Below, piece by piece: positions 17,285 to 24,670 of a stretch of DNA of 64,000 bases. Within the stretch, counting starts at the first letter, position 1. Each line of letters begins with the position of its first letter. Below the pieces are notes generated by a model. It had not been told where the DNA came from. It made no database searches and saw nothing but the letters and a program-made list of their open reading frames with translations. Origin of the DNA: Hujiaoplasma nucleasis (GTDB taxonomy: Bacteria; Bacillota_I; Bacilli_A; Izemoplasmatales; Hujiaoplasmataceae); NCBI RefSeq assembly GCF_013745115.1, contig NZ_CP051151.1, positions 1,364,001-1,428,000 of the forward strand, in the 5' to 3' direction. The position numbers and the translations under genes are program-made.

Positions 17285-18214
17285 TTAAAATATCGGCTTA
17301 ATTGTTGTATTGTAACCATAGCCTACTAGCCTGGTCTTAGTTCCATCTAAATAGGTTAATACTCTATATACATCCTCATCTTTAACTTTTAATAATAGGT
17401 TCTTACCTGTGAATTTTGGGATGATATAGTCAGTGGTGAGCTTATCATGGATCACTTCCAAGAAGTGGAATGATTTTAACCACCGGAAGAGCACTTGTTT
17501 GTCCTCGTTGAATGCCTCACCTTCTTTATGGAGTATTAAGCCTTTAAGATATTTGTTTTTTTGTTTGTTCAATAGTTTCTTTAAGTTATTACCAAATTGT
17601 TTAATGTTTCTTAGTAATGAGATAATTCTATATTTAATCGATTTTCTAAAACGTATGGATCCTTTTGCATTATCATTGTATGTTTGATATAAATCAATGA
17701 TTCTATCCCAGTTCGCTCTTATCTGATGATAAGAACCTTTCTGACCATAGTTAAAGCGCTGCTCAACAATAATAGTCTCACGCTTCTCTTTAAGGATGTC
17801 TTTATTGGTTTCATCTTGTTTAATATAACCAAGCTGAATGGCCATGTATCGATTGGATAAATGTGAGATAGATTTCTTGATTGAATGAAAGTGAGCGATT
17901 AGCAAGTGCTTAAGCTTTAACCATTCAGTCACATGATCACATTGATAATATCTTTGATAGACTGATTCATCATCATTTTCTTTACCAACATTATGGAATT
18001 TGATGTCATATTGTTGTCTAATCATATCATTAAGCTTATCAAGTACCTGGTTATCATTCATTGTATTCATACGATAGAAAAAACCGACAATTTTACGGAT
18101 TGAGACTTTGTGTTTTTCATAAGCTATCTTCATCATAGAAATGACTTCTTGTGAAAAGACTCTTTTATCACTGATGTTATAAGTCAGTTCATGTAGTTTG
18201 TCTTCAAAACGCAT
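17285..18214 (-). CDS. Unrecognised 309-aa island protein
   Basis: Strongly basic protein with many Lys, Arg and His residues and no membrane segment or signal peptide. Residues 180-240 are especially basic (RFRKSIKYRI, then KKLLNKQKNKYLKG), suggesting nucleic-acid binding. The end (LTYLDGTKTRLVGYGYNTT) is less charged. No Walker motif, HUH pair or recombinase signature is clear. A strong binding site (AAAGGAGCG) precedes ATG 18214. It is the last gene of a minus-strand set with two tiny genes just upstream. A replication or DNA-handling role in a small phage or satellite is possible but unproven. Confidence 0.6.
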   Translation of the reverse strand: MRFEDKLHELTYNISDKRVFSQEVISMMKIAYEKHKVSIRKIVGFFYRMNTMNDNQVLDKLNDMIRQQYDIKFHNVGKENDDESVYQRYYQCDHVTEWLKLKHLLIAHFHSIKKSISHLSNRYMAIQLGYIKQDETNKDILKEKRETIIVEQRFNYGQKGSYHQIRANWDRIIDLYQTYNDNAKGSIRFRKSIKYRIISLLRNIKQFGNNLKKLLNKQKNKYLKGLILHKEGEAFNEDKQVLFRWLKSFHFLEVIHDKLTTDYIIPKFTGKNLLLKVKDEDVYRVLTYLDGTKTRLVGYGYNTTIKPIF

Positions 18215-18231
18215 ATTGTCGCTCCTTTCAT

Positions 18232-18414
18232 TTATTTTGCAATATCGATTATAAGTTTAGTGATGATCACATAAGTGAATAGATTCATAATGACATTGAT
18301 GATATTAAAGCCTATATTAATGTCTGAAATCATAAGTATGGATAGGGTGATAAAATGTAGGGCAATAAGGACTAATACCATGGCTATCTTTCTTATCTTG
18401 TCTGTCTTAATCAT
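18232..18414 (-). CDS. Small membrane protein of the island
   Basis: 60 aa with two hydrophobic segments (about 11-29 and 33-57) after a short basic start (MIKTDKIRK). Its ATG overlaps the stop of the 76-aa gene by four bases (ATGA), and the 309-aa gene follows 17 bases later. Small membrane genes of this kind are common in phage modules, but no family is recognised. Confidence 0.55.
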   Translation of the reverse strand: MIKTDKIRKIAMVLVLIALHFITLSILMISDINIGFNIINVIMNLFTYVIITKLIIDIAK

Positions 18415-18641
18415 GAGTAGTCTTTGTCCTCGATGAAGAAAGCTTTAAGCATGGTCTTATGATGATAGAAGGAGAGTATTTTTTTATGGAATAGTTTCGA
18501 TAATAGTGATGTCGCAGTATTGAATGACTTATCGAACAAGAAAGCAAACTCTCTTGCATTATCAAGGACAGTCACAAGGTTGTCGTACTTATCATAGATC
18601 GATATGATGAACTTGCCTTTGTATAGATTGTTATTTGGCAT
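18411..18641 (-). CDS. Unrecognised 76-aa island protein
   Basis: Opens with NNNLYKGKFIISIYDKYDN and continues with an EFAFLFDKSFNTATSLLSK helix. This reads like a small DNA-associated or phage accessory protein: a strand pair followed by a helix that could be part of a helix-turn-helix. An AAAGGAG site precedes ATG 18641. First gene of the three-gene minus-strand operon; its leader contains one arm of a large inverted repeat. Confidence 0.55.
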   Translation of the reverse strand: MPNNNLYKGKFIISIYDKYDNLVTVLDNAREFAFLFDKSFNTATSLLSKLFHKKILSFYHHKTMLKAFFIEDKDYS

Positions 18642-18659
18642 AGGAACTCCTTTATATGA

Positions 18660-18762
18660 TTAACCACTTTAAGATGTTGTTTGGCTTGTTGGTTGGCGGC
18701 AACAATATATACATTCTATCGGAGGAATAAAATGAAATTAAACAACATCTTAAAAAGGTTAA
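18660..18762. repeat. Large inverted repeat between divergent island genes
   Basis: Two 23-base arms, 18660-18682 and 18740-18762, match at 21 of 23 positions when one is reversed. They enclose 57 bases that hold the ribosome binding site and start of a 38-aa plus-strand gene. The left arm abuts the leader of the minus-strand operon. It could be a cruciform, a shared operator or an RNA switch. Confidence 0.7.
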
Positions 18763-18848
18763 GCACCTTTTACTATAAAAACTCTTTGAAAAATGAAGAT
18801 GAATTTTTTGAATTTGAAGAAATAAGAGAAATTATCAAAGGCTTATAG
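18732..18848 (+). CDS. 38-aa peptide gene opposing the island operon
   Basis: ATG 18732 is preceded by GGAGGA (18721-18726), the best binding site in the island, and the frame runs 38 codons to TAG 18848. The peptide has a basic first half (MKLNNILKRLSTFYYKNS) and a strongly acidic second half (EDEFFEFEEIREIIKG). It is the only plus-strand gene in this half of the island and ends in a small terminator-like hairpin (18837-18858). It could be a regulator or antirepressor; function unknown. Confidence 0.5.
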   Translation: MKLNNILKRLSTFYYKNSLKNEDEFFEFEEIREIIKGL

Positions 18849-18861
18849 CCCTTTTTTTGGT

Positions 18862-19338
18862 TTAATAGACCTGGTCAGCAAACAATCCCATACCTGGCTT
18901 TTTAGTCATGTGAACAACCTGATCATGCATAGAACCTTGAATGTGATCAACAACTTTATGAATATCATTGTAATGGATGGTTGGAATCAAGGTTTCGTTG
19001 ATGTCATCTAGGTGGATATGTTTATATGTGTTTTTCATATTGTGAAACAAGATAAGATTTTTAAGTTTTGATTTCTTGGGCGGATTGATACCTAATGTCT
19101 TTAATGCTTTTATGATATCCCGGTCATATTCAGAAGCCTTGATGATAAAGGTGTTGGGCAAACGAATCTCCTGGTTATTTAACCATGAATGAAAGTTTAA
19201 TCTGACAGCTGTCTTTGTTTGAAAAGGTATGCGGCGTTTTGATTGTGTTTGGACATGTTTCATGATGATCTCTTTGTTTTTGAGTCTTGGAAATAACAAA
19301 TAGTCTTTACCGTTGAATAGATATAAATTTTGTTTCAT
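18862..19338 (-). CDS. Unrecognised 158-aa island protein
   Basis: Basic soluble protein; begins KQNLYLFNGKDYLLFPRLKN, with a HIHLDD segment near residue 111 and several scattered histidines. AAAGGAG lies before ATG 19338. It is the island gene closest to the right tRNA repeat, where an integrase or excisionase would normally sit, but it has no recombinase signature (no R..HxxR..Y pattern) and is too short for one. Confidence 0.55.
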   Translation of the reverse strand: MKQNLYLFNGKDYLLFPRLKNKEIIMKHVQTQSKRRIPFQTKTAVRLNFHSWLNNQEIRLPNTFIIKASEYDRDIIKALKTLGINPPKKSKLKNLILFHNMKNTYKHIHLDDINETLIPTIHYNDIHKVVDHIQGSMHDQVVHMTKKPGMGLFADQVY

Positions 19339-19423
19339 ATTGAGAACTCCTTTACATAATATATTAAAAGCAAACCATAAAATGATTTGCTATATTCAGT
19401 CGATATTAGTTTACTAGAGTACG

Positions 19424-19479
19424 GACTGTAAATCTGCTCCCTACGGGTTCGGCGGTTCGAAACTGTCCCCCTCCACCAT
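19424..19479 (+). repeat. attR-like copy of the tRNA-Tyr 3' half
   Basis: 55 of 56 bases identical to 12141-12196, including the CCA. It lacks the 5' half, so it is not a working tRNA. The one change (T19464) would weaken the T stem. Confidence 0.85.
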
Positions 19480-19489
19480 ATTTTTATTG

Positions 19490-19512
19490 TCAGCGAAAGC
19501 TGATTTTTTTTT
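19490..19512 (+). terminator. Terminator behind the right tRNA repeat
   Basis: TCAGC-GAAA-GCTGA followed by nine or more T. Under the integration model this is the original tRNA-Tyr terminator, displaced by the island. Confidence 0.85.
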
Positions 19513-19581
19513 GCAAAAATTGATTCATCTTACCTAAATTTACTAATCAATATATTCTTATCCTTAATTCCTTGCAATCAA

Positions 19582-19610
19582 TTGACAGTTGTGGTTTTAA
19601 GGACTATAAT
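19582..19610 (+). promoter_or_regulatory. Consensus sigma-70 promoter of the HMA gene
   Basis: TTGACA (19582-19587), 17 bases, TATAAT (19605-19610): both hexamers perfect with ideal spacing, 23 bases before the start codon. Confidence 0.9.
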
Positions 19611-19632
19611 ATTAGTATATAAGGGTGGGATA

Positions 19633-19851
19633 ATGATGAAAAAACTAATTATAAAAGGTATTTGCTGTCGCGGATGCAAAAAACAATTAGAAACTATTTT
19701 CAATAACATATATGGTATAAAAAATGTTCGTGTTTCAGATGAAGATTGTTCGATTTCTTATGATGGTTATGTTTCGAAAAGAGTCATTGAACAGGCTTTA
19801 AAGGGTACCGATTATGAAGTAGAAAAGTATATTTCGGAACCTAAAAAATAA
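19633..19851 (+). CDS. Heavy-metal-associated (HMA) domain protein
   Basis: 72 aa consisting of one HMA domain: strand KKLIIKGICC, then the metal-binding stretch ICCRGCKKQLE and a second strand NVRVSDEDCSISYDG. The usual motif is GMxCxxC; here it is GICCRGC, so cysteines are kept and the Met is Ile. Such proteins bind Cu(I) or similar ions as chaperones, but no transporter or sensor gene is nearby. The start is ATG 19633 (or 19636); the longer frame from 19582 overlaps the promoter. It is a single-gene unit between a perfect promoter and a strong terminator. Confidence 0.8.
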   Translation: MMKKLIIKGICCRGCKKQLETIFNNIYGIKNVRVSDEDCSISYDGYVSKRVIEQALKGTDYEVEKYISEPKK

Positions 19852-19873
19852 AGCCCAATGGGGCTTTTTTTTT
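19851..19873 (+). terminator. Terminator of the HMA gene
   Basis: AAGCCC / GGGCTT (19851-19856 and 19861-19866) with loop AATG and nine T. The stem begins at the last base of the stop codon. Confidence 0.92.
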
Positions 19874-19900
19874 GCTTTGTTAAAAAGCCTTAAAAAAGAC

Positions 19901-19928
19901 TTGGAAAAAAAATTACAAGTGTTATAAT
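19901..19928 (+). promoter_or_regulatory. Promoter of the V-ATPase operon
   Basis: TTGGAA (19901-19906), 16 bases, TATAAT (19923-19928). Confidence 0.65.
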
Positions 19929-19961
19929 ATAATAGTCATTATTCTTAAAGAGGTGAATGAA

Positions 19962-20291
19962 GTGGAAAACTTAATTCGTGATATCATTGAACTTGATAAA
20001 CAAAAAAGATTAGAACTTGAAGCTCTTGAAAATGAGAAAAGTAAAATTGGTTCATTTATTAGAGAAAAGCGTCAGGAAATCGAAAGTAAATACAGAAAAG
20101 AAGCTAATGATATTTTTGCTAAGAAAAAAGCTGAAATGGATAAACAAATTTCTGAAGCTGAAGATCAAGCTAAATCTAAATATCAAATTTCAATGAAAGA
20201 AATTGAGATGGTTTTTGATAAACACCATGATGAATGGATAAATGATCTTTATGAATACTGTGTTAACTTTGATATGAAGGATGAGTTATAG
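19962..20291 (+). CDS. V-type ATPase stalk subunit G/H
   Basis: 109 aa, almost wholly charged coiled coil (residues 5-85, rich in Lys, Glu and Ala), as in the peripheral-stalk subunit called G, H or NtpF that pairs with subunit E. The family is recognised by composition, size and first place in the operon rather than by motif. I prefer GTG 19962, which follows AAAGAGGTGA with five bases between; the GTG at 19953 lies inside that site. Its stop shares one base with the next start. Confidence 0.75.
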   Translation: MENLIRDIIELDKQKRLELEALENEKSKIGSFIREKRQEIESKYRKEANDIFAKKKAEMDKQISEAEDQAKSKYQISMKEIEMVFDKHHDEWINDLYEYCVNFDMKDEL

Positions 20292-21325
20292 TGAACTTTG
20301 CTGGCAACGCAATCATATCTAAAGCTAAATCTATGTATAAGGACAGGTTAAAACCTGAAGATTACGAAGAGTTATTAAAATATAATCAGCTTTCTGAAGT
20401 GGTTGCTTATTTAAAAAGAAATAATAAATATTCAAATACTTTAAATGAAGTTTATGAAAATACAATTCATCGAGGTCAATTGGAAGAACTTATTAGAAAA
20501 TCTTATTTTTTTAATGTGGCAAAGATTGTAAGTTTTATTTCAACCAAAGATCGAAAATTTTATGAATTGGATATGATTAAACGTGAAATTGAAATTGTTT
20601 TATCAAGTCTAAGATCTGTAATATCTGGTGATATTAAAAGTTCTGTTAGAGATTTACCTTTATTTTTTAAGAAACATGCGAGTTTCGATATTGAAAAGGT
20701 AACTAAGTCTCTAACTTTTCGTGATTTATTATTTAATTTAAAAGATACAAGATATTATGATATCTTACAACCTTTTTATAAAGATGACCCAATGATGATT
20801 AAATATGCTGATATTGAACATGCTATGATGGCAAAGTATCATAACATTGTTGTTGAAAGAATTAATTTTTATTTTAAAGGTAAATTAAGAAAAAGATTAA
20901 TGGATATATACCAAACCAAGGTTGAAGTTGATAATATAATCAAAATTTACCGTTTAAAGAAGTTTTATGATGCGCCTGAAGAAGAAATTTGGAAGGCCAT
21001 GATTACTGAAAATATTAGGATGAGTAAAGAACAATTACAGGAACTTATAGAGTTAAAAAATCCTAATGATGTTTTAACTGTGATTTCAAAATCACAGTAT
21101 CAAGATTTTATTGATGAAGATGACTACGTTTATATTGAATATCAAGCAGAACGTATTAAATATCATTTGGCGAAAAGGTATATGTATTTCTCTACTGAAC
21201 CCGCTATTGTATATACAGTTTTTATTTTCTTAAATGAAATTGAACAAGCAAATATCTTTAATATTATTGAAGGTATTAGGTATGACATCAGCAAGGCTGA
21301 TATCAAGCGCATGCTGATATATTGA
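20291..21325 (+). CDS. atpC: V-type ATPase subunit C
   Basis: 344 aa, all-helical central-stalk socket subunit (eukaryotic subunit d, Enterococcus NtpC) that joins the rotor ring to the shaft. It has the family's three-fold helical pattern, with LEELIRKSYFFNVAKIVSFI (about 58-77) and LMDIYQTKVEVDNIIKIYRL near 205-224, the second typical of the family. GTG start at 20291, overlapping the previous stop; it ends with TGA, ten bases before subunit I. Confidence 0.9.
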   Translation: MNFAGNAIISKAKSMYKDRLKPEDYEELLKYNQLSEVVAYLKRNNKYSNTLNEVYENTIHRGQLEELIRKSYFFNVAKIVSFISTKDRKFYELDMIKREIEIVLSSLRSVISGDIKSSVRDLPLFFKKHASFDIEKVTKSLTFRDLLFNLKDTRYYDILQPFYKDDPMMIKYADIEHAMMAKYHNIVVERINFYFKGKLRKRLMDIYQTKVEVDNIIKIYRLKKFYDAPEEEIWKAMITENIRMSKEQLQELIELKNPNDVLTVISKSQYQDFIDEDDYVYIEYQAERIKYHLAKRYMYFSTEPAIVYTVFIFLNEIEQANIFNIIEGIRYDISKADIKRMLIY

Positions 21326-21334
21326 GGTGATTTT

Positions 21335-23251
21335 ATGGCAATTGCAAAATTAAATTTAGTGAATATATCATCAAAAAATAAAAATCTTGATCAAGTTTTG
21401 GAAAAATTCGTGACTTTAGATTATGTACATCCAGTTGTTGCGAGCGATATCGTTGATAAGGTTCATGGATTAACGTCTTATTCGACAGAGAATCCTTGTA
21501 ATATTATTTTAAAAGAACTTGAAGAAATTGAAAAAGAAAATGATATAGTATTACCAACGATTGGTGTGAATTCGATTGATTATACTTTAGATAATATGAG
21601 AGATTATATTCACACAACCCACGATAAGATTCAAAATTTATTTAATCAAAGAAAAGACGCTGAATTATTAATTAAGAAATATACTGATGCGTTGAATCAA
21701 ATTAAAGATATTGAGAATTTAGATATTTCTTTAGATGATTTATTTGGATGTGATTATCTTAATTCTCGTGTGGGTAGAATTCCTGTTGATAGTTTAGAAA
21801 AATTAAATTTTTATAATGATAAAGCTTTTATTTTTCAATCATTAAGGGTTGATAAGGGATATTGTTGGTGTATATATATTACAACTGATGATAATGAAAG
21901 AGAAATAGATAATATCTTTTCATCTTTGTTCTTTGATCGGATTCATATACCTGATTTTATTCATGGTACGCCTATTTCTGCTCAAGAAACTTTAAAATTA
22001 GAGTTAGATGTGGCACAAGGTACTTTAGATAATATTAAGAAAGAAACTGATGATATTTTAAATAAAAATATTGATAAGCTTAAAGAAATGAAAAGCGAAT
22101 TGTTATTTTTAGAAAAAGTTTATGAAGCTAAAAAATATGTTGTTGGTTTGGGTTCTATATTTAATATTAACTGCTTTGTTGAAAAAGAAAATGTAGAAAA
22201 GTTAAAAGATCATTTTGCAAGAATAGAAGATGTTGAAATTGAGGTTAGGCCTGCTGATTCTGATAACCGATTAACTCCTCCAACAAAATTAAAGAACAAT
22301 TGGTTTACAAAACCATTTGGAATGTTTGTGGAAATGTATGGGGTGCCTGGCTATAAAGATATGGACCCAACCTTGGTGGTTGCTATTACATATTCATTAT
22401 TGTTTGGAATCATGTTTGCTGATGTTGGGCAAGGACTTGTCTTAGCTTTACTGAGTTTTCTTTTATATAAGAAAACTAAAATGTCTTTGGCGGGTGTTGG
22501 GATTAGGATTGGTTTAAGTTCAGCTTTCTTTGGGATATTCTTTGATTCAGTCTTTGGAGAACATGGTATGATTGCGCCTTTATTTGAATCATTAGGTATT
22601 TCATTCTTACCGCTCCATGCTATGGATCCTTCATCAACGATGACTTTATTGATAGGGACAGTAGCTTTGGGTTCAATGATTATTTTGACAGCTATGCTGA
22701 TTAATATAAGAACATCAATGAAGGCTAAACATTATGCTAAGGCATTATTCTCACCTAATGGTGTGGCAGGATTCTTGCTTTATGGGTATGTGTTAACCAC
22801 TGTTGCTTTTATGTTTTTGACTGAAATAGATTTGTTACAACCAATATTTATGATACCTTTTGTTTTCTTACCTTTATTAACGATTCTTTTTAAAGAACCA
22901 TTAGAAAGACTAATGGAAGGTCATAAGTTATTCCCTGATGGTTTTGGAGGTTTTATTACAGAAGCTTTCTTTGAAACCTTTGAAACAGTTTTATCATATA
23001 TTACAAATACCATGTCTTTCTTACGTGTTGGCGGATTCGTCTTATCACATGCTGGGATGATGTTGGTGGTATTTTCTTTAATGGAAATGTTTGGGCCAGT
23101 TGGCGCAACAGTGACCTTTATTTTAGGTAATTTATTTGTTATGGCGCTTGAAGGCTTAATTGTGGGTATTCAAGTGTTGAGATTAGAGTTTTATGAAATG
23201 TTTTCAAGATACTTTGAAGGAAATGGTATTCCTTTCAAATATAATGAGTAA
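21335..23251 (+). CDS. atpI: V-type ATPase subunit I (a subunit, ion channel)
   Basis: 638 aa. The first 320 residues form the cytoplasmic arm, with a coiled coil around 90-125. The rest carries about seven membrane segments, starting with YGVPGYKDMDPTLVVAITYS and FGIMFADVGQGL (about 335-370), the best-known signature of this family. A later segment ETVLSYITNTMSFLRVGGFV contains the arginine expected to face the rotor glutamate. It forms the half-channels for H+ or Na+. GAGGTGA precedes the ATG. Confidence 0.96.
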   Translation: MAIAKLNLVNISSKNKNLDQVLEKFVTLDYVHPVVASDIVDKVHGLTSYSTENPCNIILKELEEIEKENDIVLPTIGVNSIDYTLDNMRDYIHTTHDKIQNLFNQRKDAELLIKKYTDALNQIKDIENLDISLDDLFGCDYLNSRVGRIPVDSLEKLNFYNDKAFIFQSLRVDKGYCWCIYITTDDNEREIDNIFSSLFFDRIHIPDFIHGTPISAQETLKLELDVAQGTLDNIKKETDDILNKNIDKLKEMKSELLFLEKVYEAKKYVVGLGSIFNINCFVEKENVEKLKDHFARIEDVEIEVRPADSDNRLTPPTKLKNNWFTKPFGMFVEMYGVPGYKDMDPTLVVAITYSLLFGIMFADVGQGLVLALLSFLLYKKTKMSLAGVGIRIGLSSAFFGIFFDSVFGEHGMIAPLFESLGISFLPLHAMDPSSTMTLLIGTVALGSMIILTAMLINIRTSMKAKHYAKALFSPNGVAGFLLYGYVLTTVAFMFLTEIDLLQPIFMIPFVFLPLLTILFKEPLERLMEGHKLFPDGFGGFITEAFFETFETVLSYITNTMSFLRVGGFVLSHAGMMLVVFSLMEMFGPVGATVTFILGNLFVMALEGLIVGIQVLRLEFYEMFSRYFEGNGIPFKYNE

Positions 23252-23269
23252 TTTAGGAGGATTAGACAA

Positions 23270-23719
23270 ATGTTAAGTGTTTTAGAAATTATTGTTCCAT
23301 TGATATTAGTGATTTTAGTTGTATTACCTTTGGTAAAAGTATTCGCAGGGAAAACCACATTGCAATCTGCTAGAAAAAGATTATATACACATATTTCTTT
23401 ATTCTTCGGTTTAATTTTATTTGTTTTTGTATGGCAATTAAGTGGTACTAGCTTATTTGCAGCAGAAACTGCTGAAACTGTAAGTGGTGAATTCGCTGGA
23501 TCAATCGCTCAAGGTTTAGGCTTCTTAGGGGCTGCATTAACAACTGGTGTTGGATCAATTGGTGCAGGTATTGCCGTTGCTGCAGCTGCTCCAGCAGCTA
23601 TTGGCGCTTTCTCTGAGAACGAAAAGAACTTTGGTAAATCATTGATTTTCGTTGCTTTGGGTGAAGGTGTTGCTATTTACGGTCTACTAATTTCAATCTT
23701 AATTATCAATAAATTATAA
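23270..23719 (+). CDS. atpK: V-type ATPase rotor subunit K
   Basis: 149 aa with four hydrophobic segments (about 3-23, 42-57, 83-112, 122-147). The last two form the conserved hairpin, glycine/alanine-rich and ending in ALGEGVAIYGLL, where Glu132 is the ion-binding carboxylate. The N-terminal pair carries no such acid, so each chain has one ion site. This long form is usual in clostridial-type V-ATPases. Whether the ion is Na+ or H+ cannot be settled by eye. Strong site TAGGAGG upstream, fitting the high copy number of this subunit. Confidence 0.95.
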   Translation: MLSVLEIIVPLILVILVVLPLVKVFAGKTTLQSARKRLYTHISLFFGLILFVFVWQLSGTSLFAAETAETVSGEFAGSIAQGLGFLGAALTTGVGSIGAGIAVAAAAPAAIGAFSENEKNFGKSLIFVALGEGVAIYGLLISILIINKL

Positions 23720-23737
23720 TTAAAAGAAAGTGATAAA

Positions 23738-24046
23738 ATGAAGTTCTTCTTAATCACAGACAATATTGATTCTTTAATGGGAATGCGCCTTGTAGGAATA
23801 GAAGGCGTTATTGTTCATGACCGAAAAAAAGTAATTCAAGAAATAGAAAATGTATTGCATGATGAAAGTGTTGGTATTTTACTGATTACAACTAAGCTTG
23901 TTGATTTGTGTCCAGAAGTTATTTCAGAGTTGAAATTAAAAAGAACTAGGCCTTTAATTGTTGAGATACCTGATCGTCATGGCGGAAAAAAAATAGGTGT
24001 TTCGATTGATGAGTATGTAAGTGATGCCATTGGCGTTAAACTGTGA
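23738..24046 (+). CDS. atpF: V-type ATPase subunit F
   Basis: 102 aa, Rossmann-like small central-stalk subunit (NtpG in Enterococcus). It begins FFLITDNIDSLMGMRLVGIEG and includes ILLITTKLVDL and PLIVEIPD, all standard. It binds subunit D in the shaft and activates turnover. It ends with TGA, eight bases before subunit E. Confidence 0.92.
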   Translation: MKFFLITDNIDSLMGMRLVGIEGVIVHDRKKVIQEIENVLHDESVGILLITTKLVDLCPEVISELKLKRTRPLIVEIPDRHGGKKIGVSIDEYVSDAIGVKL

Positions 24047-24054
24047 GGTGACTT

Positions 24055-24660
24055 ATGCCATATTATAATAATGACGATCTGTTTCGATATTTTTCTAGAT
24101 ATATCAATCAAAAAGCAGATGAAAAAATAGAAAAAATAAAAAAAGAAATAGAAACTGAAAAAAAGAATGCCTTAGAAAGAATTGATCAAGAACTTCATAA
24201 AAACATTTTTAGGGGTTTAGATATAGAACTATCTGAGTTAAATTCTGATTTTTCAGCACGAATGAATAAAGTTAAAACAGAATATTCAAAAGTTTTAATG
24301 GAAAAAAGAAGTGAATTGTTGAACTCAATTATCGTTGAGGTTCATCATAAATTGTCTGGTTTTAACCAAACGAAAGCTTATGAAAACTTAATGATAAAGC
24401 AGATTAAAAATATTAAATCTGATTTTTGTACAAGTAAAGTTGAGTTTCGTATCATGAAGAATGATCAAATTATGAAAAAAGTCATCGAAACTCATTATCA
24501 AGGAGATTTTGAAATTAAAGAAATCGCTGAAATTGAAATTGGTGGTTTTTCTGTATTATGTTTTGATTTAGGAATTATGACTGATCAAACTATTGATACT
24601 CGTTTACAAGAGAAAAAACAATGGCTCTATGAACATTCAAAATTAGCCGCAAGTCAATAA
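24055..24660 (+). CDS. atpE: V-type ATPase stalk subunit E
   Basis: 201 aa: a long N-terminal charged helix (about 15-90, alternating Lys and Glu) followed by a small globular end ending EIGGFSVLCFDLG, the conserved GG-containing strand of the family. It forms the peripheral stalk with the coiled-coil subunit at 19962. GAGGTGA precedes the start. Confidence 0.88.
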   Translation: MPYYNNDDLFRYFSRYINQKADEKIEKIKKEIETEKKNALERIDQELHKNIFRGLDIELSELNSDFSARMNKVKTEYSKVLMEKRSELLNSIIVEVHHKLSGFNQTKAYENLMIKQIKNIKSDFCTSKVEFRIMKNDQIMKKVIETHYQGDFEIKEIAEIEIGGFSVLCFDLGIMTDQTIDTRLQEKKQWLYEHSKLAASQ

Positions 24661-24670
24661 GAGGTGAAGC

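Larger units (their letters stand above)
12141..19479. mobile_element. tRNA-Tyr genomic island with toxin cassettes and phage-like genes (about 7.3 kb)
   Basis: The 3' half of tRNA-Tyr (12141-12196) is repeated in direct orientation at 19424-19479 with one mismatch in 56 bases, the normal footprint of tyrosine-recombinase integration at a tRNA 3' end. Between the copies lie a broken XRE regulator, two Rhs C-terminal cassettes, three immunity genes, a non-coding kilobase rich in hairpins, and a minus-strand set of unrecognised small genes. I see no integrase, so the element may have lost it or been mobilised in trans. The similarity extends weakly into the terminators on both sides, so an old tandem tRNA duplication is an alternative origin. 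Confidence 0.8.

Noticed and set aside
17285-18214. Integrase of the island
   Set aside because: The 309-aa basic protein has no tyrosine or serine recombinase motif that I can find, so the idea was not carried into the annotation.
23270-23719. Unusual V-ATPase rotor subunit with extra membrane helices
   Set aside because: The longer form with one ion-binding glutamate is the usual type in clostridial-like V-ATPases, so it is not a novelty.
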